DNA from: an uncultured Peptoniphilus sp.
GTDB lineage: Bacteria > Bacillota > Clostridia > Tissierellales > Peptoniphilaceae
Reading direction: 5' to 3'
NCBI GenBank assembly: GCA_902465645.1
Contig: CABQNX010000015.1
Span: 1 to 26,650, forward strand
Length of the DNA: 26,650 nt
Of this stretch, positions 16,209 to 23,148 are shown piece after piece. The first letter of the stretch is position 1. Each line of letters begins with the position of its first letter. A program made the translations under genes and the position numbers. The notes beneath the pieces are model-generated. The model searched no databases. It worked only from the letters and a program-made list of their open reading frames with translations, and was not told where the DNA came from.

Positions 16209-18068
16209 GTGAATTTAACACCAAGTCAATTAAAAGCTGTAGACCACTTTGAGGGTCCTGCCATGGTCTTGGCAGTGCCTGGAGCGGGAAAAACTACTAT
16301 GATCCTTTACAGGACAAAAAAATTAATAGAGAGGGGAGTGGACCCAAAGAGCATCTTGACCATTACTTTTTCAAAAGCTCAAGCAGTGGATATAAAAAAT
16401 CGTTTTGTAGGAATGAATGGAGACAGGACTGTCCATTTCTCCACTATTCATGCCTTTTGCTACTCAATTGTAAGGGATTATTCCAAAAAGTATGGCAAGT
16501 CCCTTAGTTTAATTGACTCTAATATGAAAAAGAAGTACGAGATCCTAAGAGACATCTACAGGTCGGTTAATAATTCTTATCCCACAGAAGAGCGAATTGA
16601 AACTGCAATTTCAGAAGTTGGCTATTGCAAGAATATGATGTTGTCGTCCCAGTCCTTTGCCAAGTCCAAGAGGTGTGACACAGATAATTTTGTGAAATTC
16701 TTTGAGACCTATGAGAAGTTTAAAAAGGACAAGAACTTAATAGACTTTGATGATATGATAAATCTTTCTTACGATGTCTTGAAAAACGACCCAGCAATAA
16801 TGAAGAAGTACAGGGACAGGTTTAAGTTTATCCAACTTGATGAGGGTCAAGACACTTCTAGGAGCCAATTTATGGTTTTAAAGCTCCTTGCCAAACCAAA
16901 TAACAATTTATTTGTTGTTGCCGATGACGATCAGTCTATTTATGGCTTTAGGGGAGCTAACACTGAGGAACTTTTTAAGCTTCAAGACGAATTCAATGAC
17001 ATCAAGACTTTTTATATGGAAGACAACTTCCGTTCCACAAAAAATATTGTAAATATTGCCAATATTTTTATTGCCCAAAATGAAAAGAGGTTTGAAAAGA
17101 CCCTTGTGACGGAAAATCCCTTTGACAAGCCTGTTAATATTATTAAGGTCAAGGAGCCAAGAGACCAGTACGCACTTATAGAAGAAGAGTTGAAAAAAGA
17201 TGATGGAGACATAGCCGTCCTCTATAGGAACAACCTATCAAGCATTGGCCTTGTGGAATACTTTGAGAGGAAAAATTATGAATTTAATATTAAGGACAAG
17301 AAGACCAAGTTTTTCTCCCACTTTATAACTCGTGACATCTTGGATATTTTAAATTTTGCCCAGGATTTGTCAGACATAGATCTCTATGAAAAATTTTATT
17401 TTAAGTTGAAGGGTTATATTTCAAAAAGACACATTGAATACCTAAAGAGGCACAGGGGAAAAAATGTATTCAACATCCTAAAGGACTATCCAGACCTTCC
17501 ACCGTATTACAACAAAAATATCAACGGACTCCTTGTTGGTTTTAAAAAGATTGCAAGAGTAAATGTCTATGAGGCCATAGATTACATTGACAAGGAAATG
17601 GGTTACGGTGACTACCTAAGGGAAAATGCCAAGAGGTTTATGGAGACAGAAGCCACCTTAAACGAATACCTCTATTATTTAAAGATGATTGCCAAGTCCA
17701 CTAAGTCCTTAGACTTATTTGTTGGAAGACTAAAGGAATTGGAATACGACCTCTTAAAGGCCAGAGATACTGATGCGAGACTTACCTTTTCTACCATTCA
17801 TTCGGCCAAGGGACTTGAATTCTCCAAAGTCTTTGTTGTAGACTTATATGAGGGGACCTTGCCCTCCACTTCAAGCATAGAGGACCTAAGAGAAGATCCA
17901 GACCTCTATGAAGAGGAGAGACGCCTATTTTATGTGGCCATGACTAGGGCAAAGAGGGAGCTCTTCCTCATGTATTCCCACTACACTAATGGAAAGAAAA
18001 ATGAAATTTCTTCCTTTGTGACAGATTTAGAAACTTTAGCAGGAGGAAAAAGTGAACATAATAGATGA
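16209..18068 (+). CDS. UvrD/PcrA-like superfamily 1 DNA helicase
   Basis: ATP-dependent 3'-5' DNA helicase family. Motifs in order: Q-motif LTPSQLKAV (3-11), Walker A PGAGKTT (24-30), Ia TFSKAQA, Walker B DEGQD (211-215, usually DEAQD), motif III DDDQSIYGFRGA (238-249), motif V STIHSAKGLEF (527-537) and motif VI RRLFYVAMTRAKREL near 575-589. At 619 residues it is about 100 shorter than PcrA/UvrD, mostly by smaller inserted subdomains; no core motif is missing. GTG start chosen because AGGAGGAGGG precedes it. The 3' end overlaps mgtE by 17 bases. I would not call it pcrA without a tree. Confidence 0.9.
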   Translation: MNLTPSQLKAVDHFEGPAMVLAVPGAGKTTMILYRTKKLIERGVDPKSILTITFSKAQAVDIKNRFVGMNGDRTVHFSTIHAFCYSIVRDYSKKYGKSLSLIDSNMKKKYEILRDIYRSVNNSYPTEERIETAISEVGYCKNMMLSSQSFAKSKRCDTDNFVKFFETYEKFKKDKNLIDFDDMINLSYDVLKNDPAIMKKYRDRFKFIQLDEGQDTSRSQFMVLKLLAKPNNNLFVVADDDQSIYGFRGANTEELFKLQDEFNDIKTFYMEDNFRSTKNIVNIANIFIAQNEKRFEKTLVTENPFDKPVNIIKVKEPRDQYALIEEELKKDDGDIAVLYRNNLSSIGLVEYFERKNYEFNIKDKKTKFFSHFITRDILDILNFAQDLSDIDLYEKFYFKLKGYISKRHIEYLKRHRGKNVFNILKDYPDLPPYYNKNINGLLVGFKKIARVNVYEAIDYIDKEMGYGDYLRENAKRFMETEATLNEYLYYLKMIAKSTKSLDLFVGRLKELEYDLLKARDTDARLTFSTIHSAKGLEFSKVFVVDLYEGTLPSTSSIEDLREDPDLYEEERRLFYVAMTRAKRELFLMYSHYTNGKKNEISSFVTDLETLAGGKSEHNR

Positions 18069-19389
18069 AATAAAAAATATAATAGAAAGAAGGGACCAGG
18101 TAGGGGCCAATAATCTCTTTGATGAATATCACCAGGTTGATATTTGTTTGGAACTAGAAGATCTTGAAGATGATGATCTTGAAGTCTTTGTAAAATTATT
18201 AAATAAGGAAAATCTTGGACTATTATTGGAATCTTCAGAGGATGAATTAGCATCAGATATAATGAAGTTTTTCACCAATGAAGAACTAATTGAAACTTTT
18301 ACATTTATAGAGAATTCTATCGTGGCAGACCTTCTTGGAATTCTTTCAACAGTTAGAAGAAAAGAAATTTTGTCACTATTAAAAAGTGAAGATAAAAATG
18401 TCTTGAAGATGATTTTGTCCTTTGATGAAGAATCTGCAGGCTCAATCATGGCCACAAACTTTATAGCCCTTAAAGAAGGCTTAACGGCAGATCAGGCTGT
18501 AAAGAAGATAATTTCAATCTCTCCAAAGACAGAGATTATAGACAAGATTTTTGTCACAGATGACAAGCACAGATTAAGCGGGATTGTCACTATGAGAGAC
18601 CTCTTGGTTTGTCATGCAGACACCCTTTTAAAGGACCTTATGGAAGAGTGCGACTTTTATGTCTATGGGACAGATGACCAGGAAGTTGCAGCTAATTTAT
18701 TCTCTAAGTATGAGTTAGACATACTTCCAGTTGTAAATAATAACATGGCAATCCTTGGTGTTATTACATCAGATGACATCATAGCTGTTATTGACCAAGA
18801 GCACAACGAAGATATGTTGCAGATGCACGGGGTTAACGCCGATGAAGAATACGACTCAAGCATCTTTGAATCCTTTAAGTCAAGAATTCCTTGGCTAATT
18901 GTAAACCTTGTGACAGCCTTTTTGGCATCTTCAGTTGTAAAGGGATTTGAATCAACAATTTCTCAAGTGGTTGTCCTATCAGCTGCCATGCCTATTGTAA
19001 CGGGAATGGGTGGCAACGCAGGATCACAAACTCTCTCAATTATTATTACATCCCTTGCAAGGGGAGAGTTGTCCCTAAAGAAGGACTTTAAGCTTATTTT
19101 TAAGGAAATTTTCTTGGGACTTACTGAAGGGGCAATAATTGGTCTCTTGGCGGCAGGAGTTTTTGTCTTCTGGCACCACAATCTTTACCTTGGCCTAATT
19201 TTATTTTTGGCAATGATTTTAAATATGATAATTGCTTGTTCCATGGGCTTTTTAATTCCACTAGTTTTAGACAAGCTCAAGGTGGACCCGGCCATAGCTT
19301 CATCAATATTTTTGACAACTTTTACAGATGTATTTGGATTTTTTATCTTCCTAGGTCTGGCAACAGTTTTTTTACCAAAATTAATATAA
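18052..19389 (+). CDS. mgtE: MgtE magnesium transporter
   Basis: Mg2+ channel/transporter gated by intracellular Mg2+. The 445-residue product has the full family layout: acidic N domain (1-130), a CBS pair (about 131-255), a connecting helix and five membrane helices. The pore signature MGGNAGSQT is at 319-327 and the Mg2+-binding TTFTDVFG at 422-429 with Asp426. GTG start behind AGGAGG, both inside the helicase 3' end, so the two genes overlap and are probably read from one message although their functions are unrelated. A strong bidirectional terminator follows directly. Confidence 0.95.
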   Translation: MNIIDEIKNIIERRDQVGANNLFDEYHQVDICLELEDLEDDDLEVFVKLLNKENLGLLLESSEDELASDIMKFFTNEELIETFTFIENSIVADLLGILSTVRRKEILSLLKSEDKNVLKMILSFDEESAGSIMATNFIALKEGLTADQAVKKIISISPKTEIIDKIFVTDDKHRLSGIVTMRDLLVCHADTLLKDLMEECDFYVYGTDDQEVAANLFSKYELDILPVVNNNMAILGVITSDDIIAVIDQEHNEDMLQMHGVNADEEYDSSIFESFKSRIPWLIVNLVTAFLASSVVKGFESTISQVVVLSAAMPIVTGMGGNAGSQTLSIIITSLARGELSLKKDFKLIFKEIFLGLTEGAIIGLLAAGVFVFWHHNLYLGLILFLAMILNMIIACSMGFLIPLVLDKLKVDPAIASSIFLTTFTDVFGFFIFLGLATVFLPKLI

Positions 19390-19442
19390 AAATAAAACCA
19401 CAGTCTTTTAAGTATTAAACTTTTAGACTGTGGTTTTATTTT
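19389..19442. terminator. bidirectional terminator between mgtE and the lipoprotein gene
   Basis: An 18-bp perfect stem (19389-19406 with 19425-19442), beginning AAAATAAAACCACAG and ending in its complement, can stop transcription from both sides. Genes converge here: mgtE from the left, the lipoprotein from the right. Confidence 0.92.
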
Positions 19443-19448
19443 TATAAC

Positions 19449-19964
19449 TTATTTTACTGTTAAATTTCCAGTATAATGACCTACCATAATTAAGTTTTTA
19501 TTATCATTTTTACTAGTAGTATGATGTAACTCTAAATCTCCAGAATACTCTACTCCATCAACCTCAGTTTTATAGTTTTTAATTAAGTGTTTATATTCAA
19601 AGTTTCCTTCTTTATTTTCATTAATTATGGCAACTTTGTAGTTATTTAAAGTTTTTCCATCTTTTGATTTTTCATAGGATATGTCACTTTCTTTAATATT
19701 TTTCAAATCAGAAAAATTATAGAAGTTTTCCTCTTCATTAAAAGTTTCTTCATCTAAAGTATTAGATGCTTGATTTTCGTTGATGTTTGAAACTTTAGAT
19801 TTATTTTCTTCTGGATCTGTCATTTTATTATTGTTTTTCTCAACATTCACTAGATTATTTTGCTTGTTAACTTCTGTATTCTTTGTATTAGTCTTATTAC
19901 TACAAGCGACTGATCCAAGTGAAAGAATAAGAAGAATTGAAATTTTAAAAAAACTATTTTTCAT
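19449..19964 (-). CDS. small lipoprotein of unknown function
   Basis: 171-residue product with a signal peptide and lipobox GSVAC (Cys21), so it is probably lipid-anchored outside the membrane. Residues 22-85 are Asn/Lys/Glu-rich and look disordered. The C-terminal part (about 105-171) is a small, probably beta-rich domain with the pattern G-V-x(3)-G-x(3)-L-x(2)-T ... G-x-Y-x-G-N-L. The same pattern appears in the 46-codon fragment just upstream. The start has GGAGTGAG in front. I do not recognise the family. The gene stands between the bidirectional terminator and that fragment. Confidence 0.75.
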   Translation of the reverse strand: MKNSFFKISILLILSLGSVACSNKTNTKNTEVNKQNNLVNVEKNNNKMTDPEENKSKVSNINENQASNTLDEETFNEEENFYNFSDLKNIKESDISYEKSKDGKTLNNYKVAIINENKEGNFEYKHLIKNYKTEVDGVEYSGDLELHHTTSKNDNKNLIMVGHYTGNLTVK

Positions 19965-20036
19965 TAATACTCACTCCAAAAATATTATTAGGAAGTCTTT
20001 ATAAGAAACAAAACTTATTAAAGATTAAAATAGTAA

Positions 20037-20177
20037 TTATCTATCGAATCCTGCTTCGTATAAATTTCCTACATAAGTACCTTTAAATCTACTTGGTCCA
20101 ACTTGAGCTGTTGATTTTAAATAGATAGTTCCTATAAATCTTACTCCATTTCTATCATTATAATATGAAAACTTCAT
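20037..20177 (-). pseudogene. 46-codon fragment resembling the C-terminal domain of the adjacent lipoprotein
   Basis: A short minus-strand frame from an ATG at 20177 to a TAA. Its product contains GVRFIGTIYLKSTAQ and FKGTYVGNLYEAGF, which line up by eye with GVEYSGDLELHHTTS and MVGHYTGNLTVK at the end of the lipoprotein at 19449-19964. There is no signal peptide and no ribosome site, and a TAA lies in frame three codons before the ATG. It is most likely the surviving end of a second copy. A real micro-protein is the less likely alternative. Confidence 0.5.
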
Positions 20178-20223
20178 ATTACTTTAATACCCTAAAAAAA
20201 AGCAAACAAACAAAAGAAATTTT

Positions 20224-20442
20224 TTAATTTTTATATTTATAATTTGCTATTTCTCTTTGGCTGGAGATAAGAACTTTTCCATCAGGACCCAAAAGGGGAG
20301 TTATGGTCTTTCCCGAACCACCAGTTATATACATATAATTTACCCCAGTTTCTGTATCCAAGATAATTTCTATAGTCTGAGTTACAGATGATTCTTTCAA
20401 AATTTTTATAAATCTTTTTTCTTCGTCGTCTTTTTTAAACAT
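20224..20442 (-). CDS. small DUF6440-like protein
   Basis: 72-residue protein starting MFKKDDEEKRF. The block ILDTETGVNYMYITGG...ITPLLGPDGK (about 27-56) matches the pattern I associate with DUF6440 (VDKETGVNYLF...G.TPLLD.DGKP). Function unknown. I chose the ATG at 20442 because GAGGT lies just upstream, overlapping the stop of the acetyltransferase gene; an in-frame ATG at 20481 would overlap that gene by 32 bases and has no such site. Last intact gene of the sfsA group. Confidence 0.7.
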   Translation of the reverse strand: MFKKDDEEKRFIKILKESSVTQTIEIILDTETGVNYMYITGGSGKTITPLLGPDGKVLISSQREIANYKYKN

Positions 20443-20449
20443 TATAACC

Positions 20450-20953
20450 TCACAATACTTTTTCGAAAGCAAGTCTTTCATTCTTGCCAGATAGATAAAC
20501 TAGTCCAACGTAGTTATAATTTAAAGGCTTTAGAAGTCCTTGCATTGTCTTATTTCCCCTGTGGGTGTCAATCCTCACAGATTTAAAGTTGTTTTCTCTT
20601 GCATAGGCTTCTGCCAGCTCAATGACTTTTCTTCCGTAGCCTTTTTTTCTTTCACTCTCAAGTGTCCCAATCCTGTGAAGGGCAACATAGGGCTTGGGAC
20701 TTTGCCAAGTTCCATCTAAATTATTTTCATAATCGATGTCGAAGTCGTAAATAATTACAGTGGAGACAACTTTGCCATGGTCTTCTAAGACAAAAATATT
20801 CTTATTGTCTATAAGTTCTTTAAAATTATCAAGATTTGGTTTGTCTTGACCCTGCCATTGGTCAAGGCCCAGAGATTTTAATTTCTTAGATCCATCTTCA
20901 TAAATTTCTAGAATTATTTTCTTATCATCTTCTCTTGCAAGTCTTAATTCCAT
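20450..20953 (-). CDS. GNAT family N-acetyltransferase
   Basis: 167-residue acetyl-CoA-dependent acetyltransferase. The fold is visible from the N-terminal LRLAREDDKKIILEIY, the central strand, and the acetyl-CoA site RKKGYGRKVIELAEAYA (about 107-123, pattern R/Q-x-x-G-x-G/A). Substrate unknown. The gene starts inside sfsA (10-base overlap), with GGAGG in the sfsA end, so the two are translationally coupled. The following small gene's ribosome site overlaps its stop. Confidence 0.85.
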   Translation of the reverse strand: MELRLAREDDKKIILEIYEDGSKKLKSLGLDQWQGQDKPNLDNFKELIDNKNIFVLEDHGKVVSTVIIYDFDIDYENNLDGTWQSPKPYVALHRIGTLESERKKGYGRKVIELAEAYARENNFKSVRIDTHRGNKTMQGLLKPLNYNYVGLVYLSGKNERLAFEKVL

Positions 20954-21642
20954 TTTTCCTCCAAAATAACTGGTACTTCTTTATTAAGTTCTATAGAATT
21001 TCTTGTGACTATGGAATCATAGGCGAGGACCTTCACTCCATTTTCATTTGCTTCTCTAAGTCCTTTAGAAAAATCTGGGTCAGTTAAATAATTTGGTGTA
21101 AAAAACTTAACATCTTCCATTTGAATTAGAAAGAGGACAAAGGTCATGAAGTCCTCGTGGGATTTATCTAGTCCCTTGACGTGCTTGAGTCCTCTCTTAG
21201 TTGGAGCATCAGGAAAGGCAACAATACCGTCTTTCTCAAGGGTAACTCCCTTGACTTCCATAAGGGCTTTTTGTCCCTGACCTTCAAGATAAAAGTCGAA
21301 GCGTGAGTCCCCATGAGTATATTCTCTTTTTATAGTTTCATATTTAAAACCCAAGTCAATTTTATTTTTAATTAAGGCTTCTTCCACAACTTGGTTGGGA
21401 GCTTGGGAGTCAATATTTATAAGCCTATGGCCCTTCATGATGCCGATAAGTGTATAGGAGGTCTTCCTATTTGGATTGTCGTTGTAGGTCAAGAAGACAG
21501 TTACGCCTTCAATAAGGAGTTCCTTGCAGCGGCCTGTGTTTGGAACATAAACTTCCAAGGTCTTGAAACCCTTCTTGCAATAGGATATAAATCTATTCTT
21601 TCTATATAAAAATTCTGCTTTAATTACGCTAGTGTATTTCAT
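20944..21642 (-). CDS. sfsA: SfsA family protein
   Basis: 232-residue member of the SfsA ('sugar fermentation stimulation') family, which has an N-terminal OB-like part and a C-terminal PD-(D/E)xK nuclease-like fold. Visible: GRCKELL (37-43), DSRFDF (112-117) and MEVKGVTL (128-135). Asp116, Glu129 and Lys131 fit the nuclease core, followed by the FPDAPTKRG(L)KH block (143-154). The cellular role is not well established. GGGGTGA precedes the ATG. First gene of a three-gene group with the GNAT and DUF6440-like genes. Confidence 0.93.
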   Translation of the reverse strand: MKYTSVIKAEFLYRKNRFISYCKKGFKTLEVYVPNTGRCKELLIEGVTVFLTYNDNPNRKTSYTLIGIMKGHRLINIDSQAPNQVVEEALIKNKIDLGFKYETIKREYTHGDSRFDFYLEGQGQKALMEVKGVTLEKDGIVAFPDAPTKRGLKHVKGLDKSHEDFMTFVLFLIQMEDVKFFTPNYLTDPDFSKGLREANENGVKVLAYDSIVTRNSIELNKEVPVILEEKWN

Positions 21643-21657
21643 AAGTCACCCCAAAAT

Positions 21658-21686
21658 ATTATACAGGTAGCTTTAATTTATGTAAA
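21658..21686 (-). promoter_or_regulatory. promoter of sfsA with a very short leader
   Basis: On the minus strand TTTACA (21681-21686) and TATAAT (21658-21663) are 17 bases apart. Transcription would start near 21651, so the leader is only about nine or ten bases and consists mostly of the ribosome site GGGGTGA. Confidence 0.75.
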
Positions 21687-21719
21687 ATATGGAGTAAGAT
21701 GTTAGAAAGGAGGGAAATA

Positions 21720-22244
21720 ATGGACGTTTTAGTAGTTATTGATATGCAAAATGATTTCCTTACAGGATCTTTAAAGACAAGGGAAGGAGAAAATCTTTTA
21801 AAGAGAGTTGTTGAAAAAGTTGAGGACTTTGATGGGGAAGTGGTCTACACCCTTGACACCCACTATGATGATTATCTTTCAACTAATGAAGGAAAGAACC
21901 TACCAATAGAACACTGCATAAAAGGGACTTGGGGTCATGACATTCCAGAGGAACTCAAAATGACCAAGTCCTTTGAAGGAGCAAAGAAGTTCGAAAAAAA
22001 TACCTTTGCTTCAGTTGAACTTGGAGAGTATCTTAGAAAATTAGATGAAGGAGAGGGAATAGGAGACATTTATTTTCTTGGTCTTGTCACAGACATCTGT
22101 GTAGTTTCAAATATTTTATTAGTCAAAGGCTTCTTGCCAGAGAAAAATATTTATCTCTATAAGGATTTGACAGAAGGCTTGACAGATGAAAAGAAAGCAT
22201 CGACTTTAGATGTATTAGATTCTTGTCAGGTAAAGATAATTTAA
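21720..22244 (+). CDS. nicotinamidase/isochorismatase-like cysteine hydrolase
   Basis: 174-residue hydrolase of the isochorismatase superfamily. Catalytic triad: Asp8 (VVIDMQNDF), Lys93 (FEKNTFAS) and Cys127 (LVTDICVVSN). It also has the metal site typical of nicotinamidases, Asp46-x-His48 (LDTHYDD) and His65 (EHCIKGTWG), so nicotinamide to nicotinate in NAD salvage is the best guess; the exact substrate is open. Start: the ATG at 21720 has GGAGGG five bases upstream, whereas the ATG at 21699 would add MLERREI ahead of the first beta-strand and has only a weak site. Stands alone, divergent from sfsA. Confidence 0.88.
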   Translation: MDVLVVIDMQNDFLTGSLKTREGENLLKRVVEKVEDFDGEVVYTLDTHYDDYLSTNEGKNLPIEHCIKGTWGHDIPEELKMTKSFEGAKKFEKNTFASVELGEYLRKLDEGEGIGDIYFLGLVTDICVVSNILLVKGFLPEKNIYLYKDLTEGLTDEKKASTLDVLDSCQVKII

Positions 22245-22298
22245 GATTTTTAAATTGATTAACTAAGAAAAATACGAAAATTTCATTGGAATTTATAA

Positions 22299-22436
22299 GC
22301 TTTTAATGGAAGGTTTGTAAGTAAAAAAGTTTACAGGTTTGATTTTGATTTAAAAGCTATAAAAAGACACTGTAGAGAAAAGAATATTTATCCAGAAAAA
22401 TTAAGTAAAGAAGAAATAGAAAAATTTAAAATTTAG
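22299..22436 (+). pseudogene. C-terminal remnant of an unidentified gene
   Basis: An open frame of 45 codons with no start codon, bounded on the left by an in-frame TAA. The end reads like a real protein tail: YRFDFDLKAIKRHC, then NIYPEKLSKEEIEKF and TAG. A terminator follows seven bases later. I do not recognise the family. It lies between the hydrolase and a tRNA operon, in the position expected for debris of an integrated element. Confidence 0.4.
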
Positions 22437-22442
22437 AAATAG

Positions 22443-22492
22443 AAAAAGCACACAAACTAGAATGTGGGATTCGCATAAGCCGTGTGCTTTTT
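22443..22492 (+). terminator. terminator after the gene remnant
   Basis: AAAAAGCACAC (22443-22453) pairs perfectly with GTGTGCTTTTT (22482-22492), with more Ts following. The loop is long, 28 bases, which is unusual, though part of it may pair. Confidence 0.65.
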
Positions 22493-22549
22493 TTGTAAGG
22501 AATTTTATTGTGACAAAGATTTAAGTCAAAGATCCAAAAATATTTTACG

Positions 22550-22569
22550 GTAGCCAACAAGTAGCCAAC
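22550..22569. repeat. tandem direct repeat GTAGCCAAC, 11-bp period
   Basis: Two exact copies of the nine-base unit at 22550-22558 and 22561-22569. It lies just beyond the 3' end of the tRNA operon. Short direct repeats next to a tRNA end are what tyrosine-integrase arm sites look like, but no integrase gene is in the window. Confidence 0.5.
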
Positions 22570-22578
22570 TTTCGCAAT

Positions 22579-22612
22579 AAAAAACCCTTGAAACCATATG
22601 ATTTCAAGGGTT
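22579..22612 (-). terminator. terminator of the tRNA operon
   Basis: On the minus strand AACCCTTGAAA pairs perfectly with TTTCAAGGGTT around an eight-base loop and is followed by Ts. It starts ten bases after the CCA end of the Phe tRNA gene. Confidence 0.88.
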
Positions 22613-22621
22613 ATAAAAAAA

Positions 22622-22697
<76 letters not shown>

Positions 22698-22704
22698 AAG
22701 TAAA

Positions 22705-22781
22705 TGGTGGGCCTTCAGGGACTTGAACCCGGGACCTACCGGTTATGAGCCGGGCGCTCTAACCAACTGAGCTAAAGGCCC
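22705..22781 (-). tRNA. tRNA with anticodon CAT (Ile2 or elongator Met)
   Basis: 77 nt with encoded CCA. Acceptor GGGCCTT pairs with AAGGCCC and the anticodon loop CTCATAA gives CAT. The 5' half (GGnCCTTTAGCTCAGTTGG) and the GGCTCATAACCG arm resemble, from memory, the Bacillus lysidine-modified Ile tRNA more than its elongator Met tRNA. Initiator is unlikely because the first base pair is a normal G-C. The amino acid identity is not settled from sequence alone. Confidence 0.9.
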
Positions 22782-22788
22782 TCACCAT

Positions 22789-22880
22789 TGGCGGAGAAAG
22801 AGGGATTTGAACCCTCGCGACCCTAATCGGGACCTACTCCCTTAGCAGGGGAGCCTCTTCAGCCACTTGAGTATTTCTCC
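22789..22880 (-). tRNA. tRNA-Ser (anticodon GCT)
   Basis: 92 nt with a long variable arm (TAGGTCCCGATTAGGGTCGC), as expected for serine, and an encoded CCA. Acceptor GGAGAAA pairs with TTTCTCC. Anticodon loop CTGCTAA gives GCT, reading AGC/AGT codons. First gene of the tRNA operon. Confidence 0.96.
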
Positions 22881-22916
22881 AAATTGAAGGTCACTCTTTA
22901 GCAACTTACTCTACTT

Positions 22917-22945
22917 ATTCTAAAGTAATAAGTTTGTTTTGTCAA
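22917..22945 (-). promoter_or_regulatory. promoter of the tRNA operon
   Basis: On the minus strand TTGACA (22940-22945) and TAGAAT (22917-22922) are 17 bases apart, about 37 bases before the Ser tRNA gene. Confidence 0.85.
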
Positions 22946-23065
22946 CTGTTTTTTAAAAGTTTTTAAAATTTATGTAAAATCTTTGAAAAAAACATTCTCA
23001 AGGCTTCTCTTGCTTAAGTATTATCTCATAGATAATAAAAAAAATAAAGGCTTAATTGAAATCTA

Positions 23066-23093
23066 TTGACAAAAAATTAAGATGACATATAAT
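23066..23093 (+). promoter_or_regulatory. promoter of the P1B-ATPase gene
   Basis: Perfect TTGACA (23066-23071) and TATAAT (23088-23093) with 16-bp spacing. The predicted start lies inside the operator-like element that follows. Confidence 0.88.
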
Positions 23094-23095
23094 GA

Positions 23096-23119
23096 ATACA
23101 TGAACAAGTATCGAAGTAT
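23096..23119. promoter_or_regulatory. ArsR/SmtB-type operator candidate
   Basis: ATA-CA-TGAACA-AG, then TATCGA-A-GTAT. The remembered consensus for this family of metal-sensing repressors is ATAnnTGAACAnn, then TATTCAnATAT. The left half is exact; the right half differs at three of ten defined positions. It covers the expected transcription start, as such operators do. No arsR-type repressor gene is in the window. Confidence 0.6.
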
Positions 23120-23148
23120 AAAAGTGTAAAATAAAAAAGGAGGAATTT

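Noticed and set aside
18129..18455. 108-codon minus-strand frame inside mgtE
   Set aside because: Ser/Asn-rich translation of the acidic N domain read backwards; no ribosome site.
19780..20004. 74-codon plus-strand frame over the lipoprotein start
   Set aside because: Hydrophobic only because it is the complement of the signal peptide and Asn/Lys-rich linker; no ribosome site.
22550..22612. CRISPR-like repeat
   Set aside because: Only two nine-base units 11 bp apart and one hairpin; no spacers, no cas genes.
23021..23036. TTATCT-CAT-AGATAA hairpin between the tRNA promoter and the ATPase promoter
   Set aside because: Six-bp AT stem with no gene ending there on the plus strand; too weak to call.
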